The translations under genes were made by a program, and so were the position numbers. The notes below the pieces were generated by a model. It was not told the origin of the DNA and did no database searches. It saw only the letters and a list, made by a program, of their open reading frames with translations. A stretch of DNA of 64,000 nt from Pegea sp. RAD2-039 (lineage: Eukaryota; Chordata; Thaliacea; Salpida; Salpidae): NCBI GenBank assembly GCA_034620365.1, contig JAQGEQ010000335.1:186001-250000 (forward strand), written 5' to 3'. Every line of letters begins with the position of its first letter. The stretch's first letter is position 1. This document shows positions 1 to 12,374 of this stretch, in pieces.

Positions 1-168
1 AGTTTAAACTGTAAAGTTTTCATCACTTCTAAAAATTCCTTTTAAAAGTTTTCAAAAAATTGCTAATATTTAATTCAAATACATTTTTTCTTTTGAGATT
101 ATTAATTATTTATCTTAGATTGTTTATCCGATATTTCGATTTAATTTGTAGTTTTAAAATTAAAATGT

Positions 169-242
169 TTATATAAATCAACTAATTCATTTATATAACA
201 TCAACAGTTGGTAGATTTTCTAAACTTGTTAATTCCATCAAA
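169..242 (+). promoter_or_regulatory. Conserved proximal promoter block of K1
   Basis: The bases just upstream of the K1 start codon include a TATA-like 'tttatataac' about 45-55 bases before the ATG and the element 'catcaacagttggtagat'. The same block precedes K2 (16941-17014), K4 (25927-25998), K5 (29808-29880), K6 (43365-43435) and K7 (55553-55625) with few changes. Its retention in all six full-length copies suggests that each copy carries its own core promoter. The transcription start has not been mapped. Confidence 0.5.
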
Positions 243-3135
243 ATGGGTAATATATTAAATAGCAAAGTTGTTTTCGATTCAATTATGCCACCTACAGATG
301 ATAAAAGGTTAGTAGAATTTTGTGTCTTCACTTAAAGTTGTTCGCTAAGTAAACTTACTTTAAATTCACTTTTTATTTAAAATAAACACAGATTTGAAAT
401 TATTTATGTTGCATCTAAAAAGATTAATAACTTAAATTTTATCAATTTTAACTTGCAATTATTTTTTTTTTGATTTGTCTTAGAGTCATTTTTGTGTTAC
501 TCAATCATTTAGAAGAATTTTAATTTTATTGTTTTTCTTAATTATCAATTTAAGAACTGAAATAAGTATTTGTAATTTTATTTATTCACTTTTTTTATTT
601 TTATGTAACTTATTTGTTTCTTCTAATTCTTTATTTGTGATTAGATACTAAAGTAAATTTTAATTTTGATGTTTTTAGAGGTGAAGTTTGGGAAGCTGAT
701 AATTGTACAAATCTTCGATTGAAACTAAATTGCTTTCGTCAAACTTCTCAGCTTTGTGACGTTACCATCAAAGTAAATTTAGATGGTTTGGAAAGAACTT
801 TCAATTGTCACAAAGTAATATTAGCTGCTGCTTCAATTTATTTTGAAGATATGTTTTGCGGTAAGTTAGATTCAAGATTTAACTTCAGTTGTAAAATAAC
901 TGAATATATGAACACAAAAACTATTTGAATTTATTAAGGTGGATTTAAAGAATCATATTCTCGGGAAGTTACCATAAATGAGGTTGACCCAAATGTATTC
1001 TCTGATCTTCTAGAATATATTTACTCAAAAGAAATAGAAATCAATGAAGAAAATGTTGAGAAACTGATGATCACAGATTCCATGTTTCAAATAAATGGTT
1101 TAGAGAAGTTATGTAGCAAGTAAGTTAGTTTTGTAAATCAGTTTCTTTCGATAGTTTTTGTAACTTTACTTTATCAAATACAGCTTTTTGGAAAGTCAAA
1201 TTGAAATTTCCAACTGCTTCGAATTTGCAACATTTGCTGAGAAATATGGATTTTTGGAGCTTTCAACGAAAATAGAAAAATTTATTGGAAAAAACTTTAT
1301 AGAAGTAAGAAAATAGAGAAATGTTATTTTCTTGGCTAAAACATTTTAAGTAGAAAGATATTTTCCACTTCATCAAAATTAAATAATTATGAAATATTTC
1401 CTTGCTTCGTTATTTCTACTGATTTTGTTCTTTTCATGATTAATAAGAAAAAGTTTTTGATTGATCTCATGATATTTACCAGATTTCGAAAACTGAAGAA
1501 TTCAAATTACAACCAGACTCTGTAATTTCTAAAATAATTTCTAAAGATGAGCTTCATGTGGTTTGTGAATCCCAAGTATTCAATGCTGTTCTAGATTGGA
1601 TCAAATATGATTTAACTTCAAGAAAACATTACTTAAATAAGTTAATTAAGAACGTAAGTATCTAGAAACTATAAAGTTGTAGACTTGTGAGTATAAAATT
1701 GTGATTTCTCTAGGTACGTTGCCATTTGATAAATTCAAATTTTATTTCGATGAAACTAGAAAGTTGTGAAGTAATTAGAGATACTTGTTATGAATATCTC
1801 AGCAAGGTCCTCGATGACCTCAAAGCTTTCATTCCAATTGAAAGTAAGCCAAGACAACTTGATATTCCGCAGGTAAGATTATTTAATTAAATACTTTTCA
1901 CTTCAACGACTGATATATGACGTCACAGGTGATGTACATCACTGGTGAATCTTTTAGATCTGATGAGAAATTTTTGGAAAGTGTAAAGTTCCGTTTGTCT
2001 GAAACAGATGTTTGGTTTAAACTTCCGAAGATGTGTCTTCGAAATATTTCAAGATCTGTTGGCATCAACGGTTTCATTTATATGTTAAGGTTTAATGGTG
2101 ATATGGAAAGGTTAGAAGCATGAAGCAAATGATGACATCATCACTGCAAACTAAATATGACGTCATCTCATTTCTAGATACAACCCAATTTCAAATGAGT
2201 GGAAGAAGTGCAAAAGTTTAGAATTTGAATTTTCTATGCCGAAAATGGAAGTTCTTAATAAAGCATTATACGTTCTTGAAGATTATTATGATTTTGAAGC
2301 AGATGCTGATGATTCTAATTCTTTTGAAATAAGCAGATTGATGAAGTGAGTGATGAAATGACATTTCAACCAAAACTTCATTTGCCAAAAACTATTATGT
2401 TATTACCAGATACGATCCGATCACTGATAAATGGAGGCAAAAAGCTTCATTAAATAGACCTTGTGAATCTTGCGGTTGTGCTGTCTTCAATCGGATGTTG
2501 TATGTTGTCGGTGGTGAAGATTTCGGTCACTCAGTTGCTCTTGTGGATAAATATGATCCACAGAGAGACGATTGGAGTTTTTCAAAATCGATGTTGACTC
2601 CTCGAAGTGATCCAGGTAGTTGCTGATGACGCCACGATGACGTTTTGATCTTGTGATGACAACTAATTTTAAAATCATTAAAGGTGTAGTCACGCTTGGC
2701 AACTATATCTACGCCATTGGTGGTTGGAATGACGGAGAATATTTAAAGACTGTTGAAAGATACGATGTCCTCAATGATAATTGGCAATTCGTAGCAAGTA
2801 TGAAATATGCAAGAAGATGCCCAAGAGCTGTTGTCTTTAATAAGAAGATTTATGTTTTCGGTAAAACTTTTCTTATGTTTGGAATTGAAAAACTTTTTAA
2901 TAACATTTTTATGATGTTTACAATAATTTGCATAATTGCGATGAACTTGTTGATTCTTTCAGGAGGTTATTCTCATTACAGTCAAGATGGTCTAGAGGAT
3001 GTTAAAACTGTCGAATGTTACAATGAAATAACAAATGAATGGAAAGAAGTTGCAAGAACGAATGAATTGATTAGTGAAGTCATAGTCAGCTATCAACCAT
3101 GTGTACCTGACATATGTGTAAATTTCCCATTTTAA
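243..3135 (+). CDS. BTB-BACK-Kelch protein K1 (putative CUL3 substrate adaptor)
   Basis: The 11 exons are 243-307, 679-860, 939-1119, 1184-1304, 1483-1653, 1714-1872, 1929-2110, 2178-2345, 2410-2615, 2684-2860 and 2963-3135. All introns are GT-AG, and the exons sum to 1785 nt, giving 594 residues with no internal stop. The BTB domain is about residues 47-150 (CDVTIKV, then CHKVILAAAS), BACK about 153-258, and the Kelch propeller about 294-594, with recurrent Gly-Gly and Tyr/Trp positions (YDPITDKW, YAIGGW, YVFGGY). By family knowledge such proteins bind CUL3 through BTB and BACK and bring substrates to it through the propeller. The start is the first ATG after the promoter block and gives MGNILNSK. 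AATAAA signals overlap the stop (3134-3143). The first Kelch blades are degenerate, and the tail ends PCVPDICVNFPF. The partner is unknown. Confidence 0.9.
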
Positions 3136-3143
3136 TAAATAAA

Positions 3144-4640
3144 TTTTACTAGTAGATTGCTGTGAAGCTTATTTTCAGTATAAAGTTGCTTTTGAGGTCG
3201 TATTTATTTTCAAAAACATTTAGAATAAAATCAAAATGTTCTTTCATGAATATTTTCATATTTTTTAATTGTTTGATAATTTACAAAATATAAAAAAGTT
3301 TGTTAGAATTTAGAGATTTATTCTAATCATCAAATCAGATCTTTTTTGTTTGAAGTTATTTAGAAATTGAAGTTCATTAAATTTTTAACAAATGTTTTGT
3401 CTAATAAGAAACAAATTGTGTAAAAATAAAACATTTATTATTAATCTAAGATTAGAAATAAAAGAGTAAAGAATGAAGATCACTTTTACATCTTTCTTGT
3501 ATCTTCGACCATCTAACCCAACATATTATTTGATTTCATTTAGATCATTTTAATTCATAAATTTATTAACTATTTTAAGTAGCTTTTTGAACTTGATAGA
3601 TTTTGTAAATATTTTGTATCAAATTTTTAATTATTTTTCATCAACCTTTAACAAAATGTAAAGAAATTTATTTTCATTTTAAAGTGATTTTTTAAAAGGT
3701 TTTTCATCCAATTATAGTTTTGAAGTCAGATTTATCTTTCTATTTATCTATTACAACTTTTAATTATATGAATCATCAGCTTAAGTTGCTTTCATAAAAT
3801 ATATAGTAATTTTATTAGTTTTATCAATCATCGAAATAAGTTATATAATAAACTATATGGATATATTTTGTACTTATATTTCTTTGATTATATTTGTTAA
3901 GTAGTTTTTGGGAGAATTTTTATATTATTTATATCAGCTGATGTTTTTATCTAATAACATTGATTAATTGTTTAATAATTTTACTAATATCGTTTGATCA
4001 CTAACATCTAGCTTCTAAAACATTTACTTTCATCTTACTTCAAAGATGTTGTTGCTATTTGGAAGAAAAAAGTAGGTGGAGGACTCTAGTAGTGATGAAG
4101 TCATTAATCGAATTGTTTGGTAGATATTCAAAGAGTTCAAGTGATGACGAAAAAGAAAAATCCTTCAAATCTTAATCGCTGCTTCAAATTCCTTAATTTT
4201 AATCGATATAATTTCTAATGTAAAAGTTATGGATCAGAACACAAGAGTCGTATTTATACTTCAGAAATAATTGAAACCAACTTGAATCGAAAATGATATT
4301 ATATTTCTAATTTTCCTATCGAATAATATTTAAAAATATTAAGTTATTGGACAATCTACATTATGATTTTTCAAATTTCTTTTAATATACTTTCTTTATT
4401 TCGAATGAAACTAAAAATTGACTTTGAACTTTCATCATAAACTTGTACAGTTTAGCTTACTTTCATCAAAGTTTAATTTCAAAATGAAACTTTTCAGGAG
4501 AGAACATGTATAAGATGGTATTTGCAATTTACAAAGTCAGAAAAATGATTTGATTGCAGTAAAATATTGATGATTAGAAAGTGAAATAAACATATGTACA
4601 TTTAGTTTCAAATAAAGTTCATAGATGATATAAATTTTAC
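3144..4640. other. K1 3' flank, AT-rich, no gene recognised
   Basis: Up to about 4133-4165 this is the duplicated 3' flank shared with the other Kelch copies (compare 13060-14040, 22150-23120, 32715-33100, 40060-40470 and 58465-58860). Near 4049-4170 a short spliced reading is possible: MLLLFGRKK, an intron, then a serine-rich tail and a stop. The same reading exists behind K4, but its start codon is GTG behind K2, so I do not call it a gene. Bases 4170-4640 hold nothing I recognise. Confidence 0.5.
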
Positions 4641-4645
4641 AGCAT

Positions 4646-7264
4646 TTAAACTTGAGTATTGAAAGATATTTGCTCAAACAGACAACGAAATTCACTTCTG
4701 GTTGATAAATATTTAGCAACACGAGCCTAAAATGACAAAAAATAATTAATAAAGAGTTTTAACTAATAAAAATTCAAATCAAACCAGTTGTTTAGAATCA
4801 CATAGACTTGATTTATTAATTAATATCCATGTTTTGATAAAAAGTTCAATCATAGATTGATTTTTCAAATCACCATGTGTAATGATAGTTTGTAGAAACC
4901 CAATTGCACAGTTGCTTTTAGAAGAGTTCTACGAAATATAACGAGTTGAAGTAGAAGCTAACTGATAAACCTTCTTACTTTATCGCTGGTTGACTCGATA
5001 AAGGCTAATATTTGATTGAGAACTGTTTGACTGATGCTTGAGACTTGCCGAAGAAACTTTGGATCATTACTGTATAAAGTTTCATTGGATTCGACTGAAA
5101 TGTTTTTATTAAAATCCAAACAAATTCTCCATCAGCAAAAAACTGATTTTCTCACTTTTTTCAATTTGATATAAATACTGCTCTTGACTATAAACAGATA
5201 AGATTGCCAAAACTGAAATATAAGTAGTACAAGACACAGATTTTGGGATGACATGATCCAGCTCTGAGATGACATTTAGAAATCCTCGGAGTAAATAAAG
5301 GACTCCTTGATCCGTATTGTCCTAACAAAAAGTTGTTTTTAATAACAAAAGAGACTTTTTAGTTAACTTACAGGAACTAAAATCAGCGACGACAAGAAAT
5401 TACAAGCCAAAGCTTGGAAACTAGGCCAAAAGTGCCCTTGTCTAAACCCCTTAAACGTATTCAAGTCCATAACCAAAAGGATTGCGCTCTTAAATATGGC
5501 ATCAGCTATAAATAATAAAAGTTAAACAGTTTGAAGTAGTATCCCAACCGTTTTCTGGTTGATAACAGCTTTTAATACTTTGAATGAAATTATAAAAGTT
5601 ATAATTGAGTATCACCTTGAGAAATACATTGACAGTTTAAAGCATCTTGTCCTGATTCTATAAACAGATTGAATTTGACTAAATTGTTCTCTAGTGATGG
5701 AATCGTGATAAACGAATAAGCAGTACAAGAAAAACTACTTTCTCTGAAAAGTTAATAAAATTAACATCATCATACTCGAACAAAAGCAGAAGTTTTCCTT
5801 GTATGATTCCCTTTCATTATTGCTATAACCTTCATTGACAGTTGATTAACAAAATGGTCCAATGAGCTCAAAACAAAATCCAAATTAGAAAAGCTTACTC
5901 TCCACGTAACATAAAACGATAACTGTTGCTCAAAGTCTTTACCAAAACTGATATACAAAAGAAATCTTTTAAAACATTTTCGAATTTAGCCATTTTTTAC
6001 CTTCTGTAAAGATTTAAAATTGATTGGGCTGACGAATTACGTTGATCAATAATACTTAATGCGCAGGAAAAAGTAATTTTGCAAATATTCTGGTCTTAGC
6101 TTTAGATTAAACTTACTTTAGTGGGTCATGCACAGCTTTTCACATGTATAGAACAACATTAACAACAATAGTATCACATGTGTTTTCTTGTTGTTTTCTT
6201 TTTAAAAGTGATAGTTTATTTTATTAACTAATTCAGTTTTTTAAGACCCACTTGATAAAGAATGAGAGGACTTCATGAGCAAGTTCAGATTTTCTATCTT
6301 CATTTTGAAACATATCAATAAAAGGTGTAAAGAAAATTGTAAAAGAAAATTGTCCTAAAATAAAAAGTAAATAAAAAAATTGGGAGAAAAACAGAAAGTT
6401 TAATAAAATCAAACAAACCATATAAAAAGCCTCAGATGGTGACTCGAAATGATTCAGGATTTCCACCATTATTCGTTTCAACTAGAATTGATAATGTCAA
6501 AAAAAGTAGATTATTTTTATACAAAGCAACCAACCAACTGACCTGTGAGTAGCAACTCTCAAAAGCTCTATTTGGAATCATATCATATGTTTAATAGTCT
6601 CACCTAAAACTCTATTAACTTCTCGTTTCTACAAAAATAAACAAGCTAACAAAAAGAACAATAAACTGATCGTAAAACTCACAGTGAAATATTTAGCTGA
6701 GTGTTGAGTCGTAGGTATGGCACAAGAAATAAATTGCTACAAATAAAATGATGTCATCAGTTACAAACTTCTTTTATTCCATCAACAGATCACCTGAGGA
6801 TTCTTCACTTTTACTAGAAGCTTCCAAACCTCATTTAGAAGAGGTAAACGATCCTGTTGAGGGGGTTCCCCTTTAACTACATAATCTCCAAGAGCCTCCA
6901 ATGCCAGTAACTAAATTTCTTGGTTGAGAAAAGTAATAGATAAATTGTTGAGATGGACCTTGTACACCACAGTTTCTTCAAATGAACAGATTTGACGACA
7001 AATTGAAAAGGATCTCGCTGCGATATGACCAACTCCTGAAAGTGACCAGGCAAAAATTGATGAGAAAAAGACTGTAATCAGTGTTCTTACATTTACCCAG
7101 GACTTTTGTTCAATGTCTTCTTTAAAATCGTAATTGAGAAGAAGTAGTTGACACAACAATCATAGAACCTCATGAGCGTTCTTTGATAAACAAGACAGAA
7201 TCCAGTGAACGGTAGGAACATGATGACTAAGATAAGTGTCTAAAGAAATCTTCTGAGATGCCAT
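4646..7264 (-). pseudogene. VPS35L-like pseudogene, 5'-truncated
   Basis: Exons on the minus strand match the second half of VPS35L, a Retriever-complex subunit that acts in endosome-to-surface recycling. Recognisable stretches are [103 protein letters not shown] and THGDLKNQ. Approximate exons are 7252-7097, 7035-6959, 6910-6794, 6736-6683, 6628-6543, 6480-6419, 6354-6255, 6089-6001, 5947-5776, 5743-5616, 5505-5372, 5321-5156, 5094-4979, 4928-4785 and 4726-4646. It is broken by an in-frame TGA at 7160-7162, by a 5-base tandem duplication near 6579-6588 that shifts the frame inside IKHM/IPNRAFE, and by phase mismatches at several joins. The N-terminal half is absent. Exon order is preserved with introns, so this is a duplicated segment and not a retrocopy. 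Confidence 0.8.
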
Positions 7265-8190
7265 GATGTTACGAAGAGATTTTATTGGAATCTAACCAAT
7301 ACGTTACAAGCGTAGTACTTTAATACACCAAATTATAAAACAACCAAGTGTGTAAAACAACTTTGTAAGACTAAAAATAAAAGTTTAAACAGTAGATTGT
7401 ATTTCAAAATGTTCATAATTTAATGATATGTGACATATTTTTTACTAAAACTAAGTTTGATTAATTTAAAGCTGTATAAATCAAAACTGTACAGAATGTT
7501 TCGCTGTCATCAACTTTTATTTGTTGTTTATTAGAAACAAAAAAGCAACAAATTAACTTGAAGTATATTCTTCGTAATAAAGTTATTTAAAATAAGCTTG
7601 TACTTATCTTTATCTTTAAACAAGTTTTAAACATAACAGTTATTGCTTGGTGTGACTAAAAAAGTGTTTATTGATTAATTAATTACTAAAATATAAAACA
7701 TAAATTACTAAAATATAAGTAAGTTTCTGAGCGAGCTACTTATATAAAAATATCGTTTAATAAATTTCTGACACAAATATAATTAAAGATATTTCAAAAA
7801 GCTTAAATCAGGAGAGTTAAATAAACTACTATGGTAAAAGGTTTATAAAAAATTATAATCAAATTTATTATTAAATTCACAAAAATGTATATCTAAATGT
7901 TATAATATTTTAGAAAGAATAAGTAATAGCTAAATATTAGAGTGTTTTGTATTATATATGTAAGGTTTTTTAAATTATATAATTAAATAGAATGAGGTGA
8001 ACATAAAACTTGTCTTTATTCCTACAAGAAAGATAATTATGCTTAAACTTTTAATATTGTTGTACAATCACAAATCAATCTAAGAAATCTTTTAATTAGT
8101 CTGAATTTTTTTGAAATACTTTCATTAAATTTATGTTGCTCAGAATAAGAAACTTTCATTGATGAAATGTTGCAAAAAAGGAGCTAAATG
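7265..8190. other. AT-rich spacer between VPS35L-like pseudogene and T1
   Basis: I find no exons here for the missing VPS35L N-terminus. Bases 7320-7385 resemble, in inverted orientation, the edges of the 120-base tandem repeat at 45350-45600, so part of this is a small dispersed repeat. The remainder is simple AT-rich sequence, presumably holding what is left of the T1 promoter. Confidence 0.4.
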
Positions 8191-8194
8191 AGAA

Positions 8195-11100
8195 ATGGTT
8201 AGTGTAATGAACTTCTTCTTGCTATGCAGTGTATTTTGTCAAGGAAACTGTGGTTCTTGCAACCTTCCAGCTCCTAAATCATGCTCACATCCACAATGCA
8301 TAGGTAGAAAAGTTGTTCCAATACAAAAATAGAATATTGAAACGTTTGTATTTAAATAAACTTCATTTAAAATCAGATTGTCAATCGAACAGCTGGTCTA
8401 GTTGGAGTAAATGCAATACATAATCGATATCTGAGGTTTACAGAACAAGAACTAAAAACGCCTTTGGGTCAAAAGGAACAGATTGCCCAGGAAGCTCAAG
8501 GAAAAGTAAAAAGTGTGGACGTGTCTGTTGCCCAGAAAATTGTATCTGGGGACCGTGGTCAGTATATGGGCAATGCCCAGTAACATGTGGAAGTGGAAGC
8601 CACACTAGATTAAGATCGATATCAAAACCTGCCAAGTGTGAAGGGAATCCTTGCACTGGACCAACAAGTCAAACAAAACAATGTTCAAGTGGTTGCTATC
8701 CAGTTGACTGATTATGGGGACAATGGAGCAGTTACGTTAAGTGTTCACTTACTTGTGGATCTGAATCACAAAGCCGACAAAGAAATATTACGAGAGAAGC
8801 TAGTTGTGGTGGAGCCGCTTGTTTTGATCCGAGAATGCAAACAAAAAACTGCAACACACAGTGCTGTAAAGAAGATTGTTTGTTAAGTGAATGGGGAAGT
8901 TTTGGTTCTTGTTCAGCAAGTTGTGGTGAAGGAGTGAGGCTGAGGTCTCGAAATTTAATTCGTCCAGCAAAATGTGGAGGACAACCTTGTAGTAGTGATA
9001 GAGAAGAAAGTAAACCCTGTAACGAGAGATGTTGCCCAGTTGACTGTATTTAGGGTGAATGGGGATTGTATGACAGTTGCTCAGTTTCCTGTGGTAATGG
9101 AGTTCAAGTCAGAAGTAGAAGAAAGACTCAGGAATCAGAATGTGGAGGTAGTGAATGTTCAGGATCTCCGAATGATTATCTTAATTGCTACAATTGTTGT
9201 CCGGTTAACTGTGTGTGGGACAACTGGGTAGTTACTGGCACTTGTTCTGAGTCTTGTGGTGGAGGACTAATAAATCGAAAACGAACCATTAAAACTAAGG
9301 AGTCGTGTGGTGGGCAAACATGTTACGGTCCGTCAACCGACAAACAATCATGTAATACTCAATGCTGCGCTGTTAACTGTCAATGGACTGAATGGAACAA
9401 GTTTGGCTTATGCTCAAAACATGTGGAAACGGAACAAAGTCGAGATCAAGAACAATTAAAGTTGTAGCATCATGCGGAGGAGAAAGCTGTGAAGGTGAAT
9501 ACACAGAATTCACATCATGTAATGATGGGTGTTGTCCGGTTGATTGTCAATGGTCAAGTTGGACAAGCTATGGAAGCTGTTCTAAAACATGTGGATCAGG
9601 ACAAGAAAGTAGAAGCAGAAGCATAAAAGTAAAAGCACAATGTGGAGGTGCTGTATGTGAAGGAAGTGAAGTTGATACTAGAAGATGCAACACACAGTGT
9701 TGTGCTGTTGATTGTCAATGGAGTGAGTGGGGATATTTTGAACCATGTTCAGTGTCTTGTGGTAAAGGAAAGAAATCTCGTTCAAGAACTGTTCAGATTG
9801 CAGCAAGTTGTGGAGGTGAATTATGTCAAGGGTCATCTACAAGTACCTTACCTTGTAATACTCATTGTTGTGCTGTTGACTGTAAATGGACGAATTGGAG
9901 TAAATTTGGAAGCTGTTCAAAGTCTTGTGCAAGTGGATTACAATCTAGACAGAGGACAATTGCTACGATTGCAAGTTGTCATGGCAAATCATGCCAAGGA
10001 GCAAACAACGACACAAGATCTTGTAACACTGAATGTTGTAAGGTTGATTGTTCTTGGACAGACTGGACTGCATGGCAAGGGTAATTTATTTTATATTTGA
10101 TTAACAATTATAAGGTTTAATATCAAATTACACAGATGTAATGCAACTTGTGGTACTGGCAAACAAAAACGATTTCGTAAAATAAAAGTTGAAGCAAGTT
10201 GTGGTGGTGATGTATGTGAGGGAGAACGTGTTCAAATAGCTAACTGTAATACTCAATGCTGTCCAGGTGAGGTTTGTAGGTTTTCAAACTTTAATGACCG
10301 ACTTCACAAAATAATTGTTCTTTCACAAAAAGAATATTATGAAAAGTTTTTAAATCATTTATTTTTAATTATTATTTGCATTAGTCATTTTATACGTTTT
10401 TAACAACTAATTATTTTAAAGTGGATTGCCAAGTATCACAATGGAGTTCATGGACTTCTTGTACTAAGTCTTGTGGAGTTTCAGGATTTACAACAAGAAA
10501 TAGAAGTATTACTCAGCAACAAAGTTGCAATGGAAGAACTTGCCAAGATTATTTTGAACAAGTTAAACCATGCAATGTGATTTGCTTAAACAATGGCACA
10601 CCAGATGCTTCAACTCAAACTTGCCAATGTTCAAAAGGGTGGAAAGGAGATTGTTGTGATGAAGGTTTTTTCAAAGTTGTGAAGTAAATTATGTAAATAA
10701 AAAACAAATATTGATTTAAACTTTGAAATGGTACTTAAAAATGTGTTAGGATGAGATCAAGCTTATGTATTCAAAATCTTTCTACAGATTTCAAATCTAG
10801 TCTAATATTAATTCTAAATAACTTTTAGATGTTGATGAATGTGAAAACGATTTACATAACTGTAATGATGTAGCAACTTACACAAATCTCATTGGAAGTT
10901 TTCAATGTTCTTGTAATCAAGGATATTCAGGAAATGGTATCGAATGTATAAGTAAGAGAATATTTGTTTATAATTGTTAATTATTTTTTTTGTAATTTAT
11001 GATTAAATGTGAAACTTTAGTATTTTATAGGATTTAGTTTTAACAAATGATAAAGTTTTACTGCTCCCTTAATAACCGTAAGATTCATCATTGGTTTAAG

Positions 11101-11314
11101 TAACCAACAACAGTAACTATTTGATAGAAGCTTTAGTATGGTAGTGCAAACTAAAAAGTTTAAACAAAAAAATTTGTTTTTTTTCAATCAGACCTTGATG
11201 AATGTGGGAACGACGAACATAATTGTGATGTTAATGCAAATTGCTTCAATATAAAAGGACATTATGAATGTTTATGCAAAGAAGGATACAAGGGAGATGG
11301 ATTTTCATGTCTTG
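8195..11314 (+). pseudogene. T1: decayed thrombospondin-1/EGF gene
   Basis: Exons are 8195-8303 (signal-peptide-like MVSVMNFFLLCSVFC), 8377-10080, 10136-10266, 10422-10664, 10829-10951 and 11192-11314, with boundaries and phases matching T2. I count 12 TSP1 modules (cores such as WSSWSKC, WGPWSVYGQC, WTEWNKFG, WTNWSKFGSC) with the family's CSxSCG and RSR patterns. One EGF-like module and two calcium-binding EGF exons (DVDEC, DLDEC) follow. It is disabled by TAA at 8421-8423, TGA at 8709-8711, TAG at 9051-9053 and a one-base deletion near 9416-9420. A transposon fragment begins at 11377, within the following intron, and no further T2-like EGF exon is seen. Six of its TSP1 modules (the fourth to ninth) are absent from T2. 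Readable stretches between lesions suggest recent loss of function. Confidence 0.88.
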
Positions 11315-11376
11315 GTTAGTAAATATATGTTCTTGAAGGATTAGCTACTAGAATTTTTGTGCTTTTGTAAAAGTCA

Positions 11377-11545
11377 CCATTTCAAACTCCACTTTTTCCA
11401 CGAACGCTCAAAACTCAAAGCAAAAAGAATTTTTATCATCTCAGACGACACACATTACATCTTAATAAGCCGGCTCTTCGTCCCGGCGTTACCTCTCTTT
11501 GTACTCAACCGATTACAGTTCATCGTCATTTTCCAAATTTAGCAT
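11377..11545 (+). mobile_element. Non-LTR retrotransposon fragment in T1
   Basis: At about 11377 the T1 intron stops matching its T2 counterpart and becomes richer in GC. Its plus-strand translation includes STFSTNAQNSKQKEFLSS. This matches the minus strand near 53000-53060 (NFSTNLQNSKQKEFLS), which follows a retrotransposon endonuclease domain. The piece is about 170 bases, truncated at both ends, and non-coding as it stands. It marks where collinearity between T1 and T2 ends. Confidence 0.6.
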
Positions 11546-12374
11546 AAAAAACAATTAGTTCAGTTGTATAATATAAATTGTGAGTGCTTTATAAACATTA
11601 AAAAAAAAATTATTTTGCAAATGTCGAAAAAAAATAAATTAAAAAGATATTAATTCTGTTTGTTTAATTCTTATGTCAGAAATAACATGAGACTGTTTTG
11701 TAACTCATAAGAACTTATATTTAACTTTACTCTTTGTAAAATCCAGTGGTATAAACTAGTAAAGTAAGTATTTTTCTAAAATATGTAATACCAACTTTTC
11801 CTTCAACGGCTTTTCACTTATCTCTTGATAGCTAACAAACTTATCGTGACTCAAAAAAGAGTATTAGTATAAAAACATTAGAGTAAAACTTAGATAGAAT
11901 ACAGAAATTAAGTTACTGTTTTTAAAACACTGTTATATTGTATAGGGGATTCCCGAAATACCAGATGTCACATTTATTTTTCTGTATTTCTATCTTATTT
12001 ATATATCAAATAATTATATTATTTGTGAAAAGATATGATAGCAAGCTTTTCAGACACTCTACTTTGGGTTTATTATATTAAATACCAAAACTTTACTTTT
12101 AAAATGAAAGCTTAACAATTAATGATAATTTTTTCTGTAGTTGAAATAGATGATGAGAGATGTAATGATTCAAAACTGAGTTAAAAGCTCCTGATTGCGA
12201 CAAAAGACAGGATGTACCTGGTTAGAGTGAACAATAAAAAAAAATTCTACATTTACAAACTTTTTATGCAAAATGTTGAAGTTGGTTTTCAAAACCCGCA
12301 TCAGAAATACTTTCTACTTTTTGTAATAATTAAAGTTAATAAAAGAAAACTACCAACAAGTTTCAAATAAATAA
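11546..12374. other. Unique AT-rich stretch after T1
   Basis: I recognise no gene here. A reading near 12141-12185 after a TTTTTTCTGTAG acceptor-like site begins EIDDERCNDSKL and then stops; it could be the remains of a further EGF exon but is too short to support. A 17-base stretch near 11943 ('ggggattcccgaaatacc') is locally GC-richer. Confidence 0.35.

Larger units (their letters stand above)
1..4133. repeat. Left arm of inverted repeat around K1
   Basis: This arm holds K1 with its 5' and 3' flanks. It reappears reverse-complemented at about 13060-17180, where it carries K2. The match covers the promoter, every exon and intron, and about 1 kb of 3' flank, ending near the block with 'gaggactctagtagtgatgaagtcatt'-like sequence. 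A weaker resemblance continues about 30 bases further. The spacer of roughly 9 kb holds the VPS35L-like pseudogene and T1. The boundaries are by eye. Confidence 0.85.

Noticed and set aside
2861-2962. Hydrophobic stretch (MFGIEKLF onward) between Kelch exons 10 and 11, as a membrane segment
   Set aside because: It is intron 10 read through. It has GT-AG borders and the phases match without it in the Kelch copies, so it is not part of the protein, although the intron happens to be open in K1, K2 and K5 to K7.
6255-6600. VPS35L-like gene as an intact short isoform
   Set aside because: The 5-base duplication at 6579-6588, the TGA at 7160 and several phase mismatches cannot all be removed by plausible splicing.
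8438-8656. 72-codon minus-strand frame over T1
   Set aside because: It is antisense to TSP1 modules that match T2 exon by exon; a shadow.
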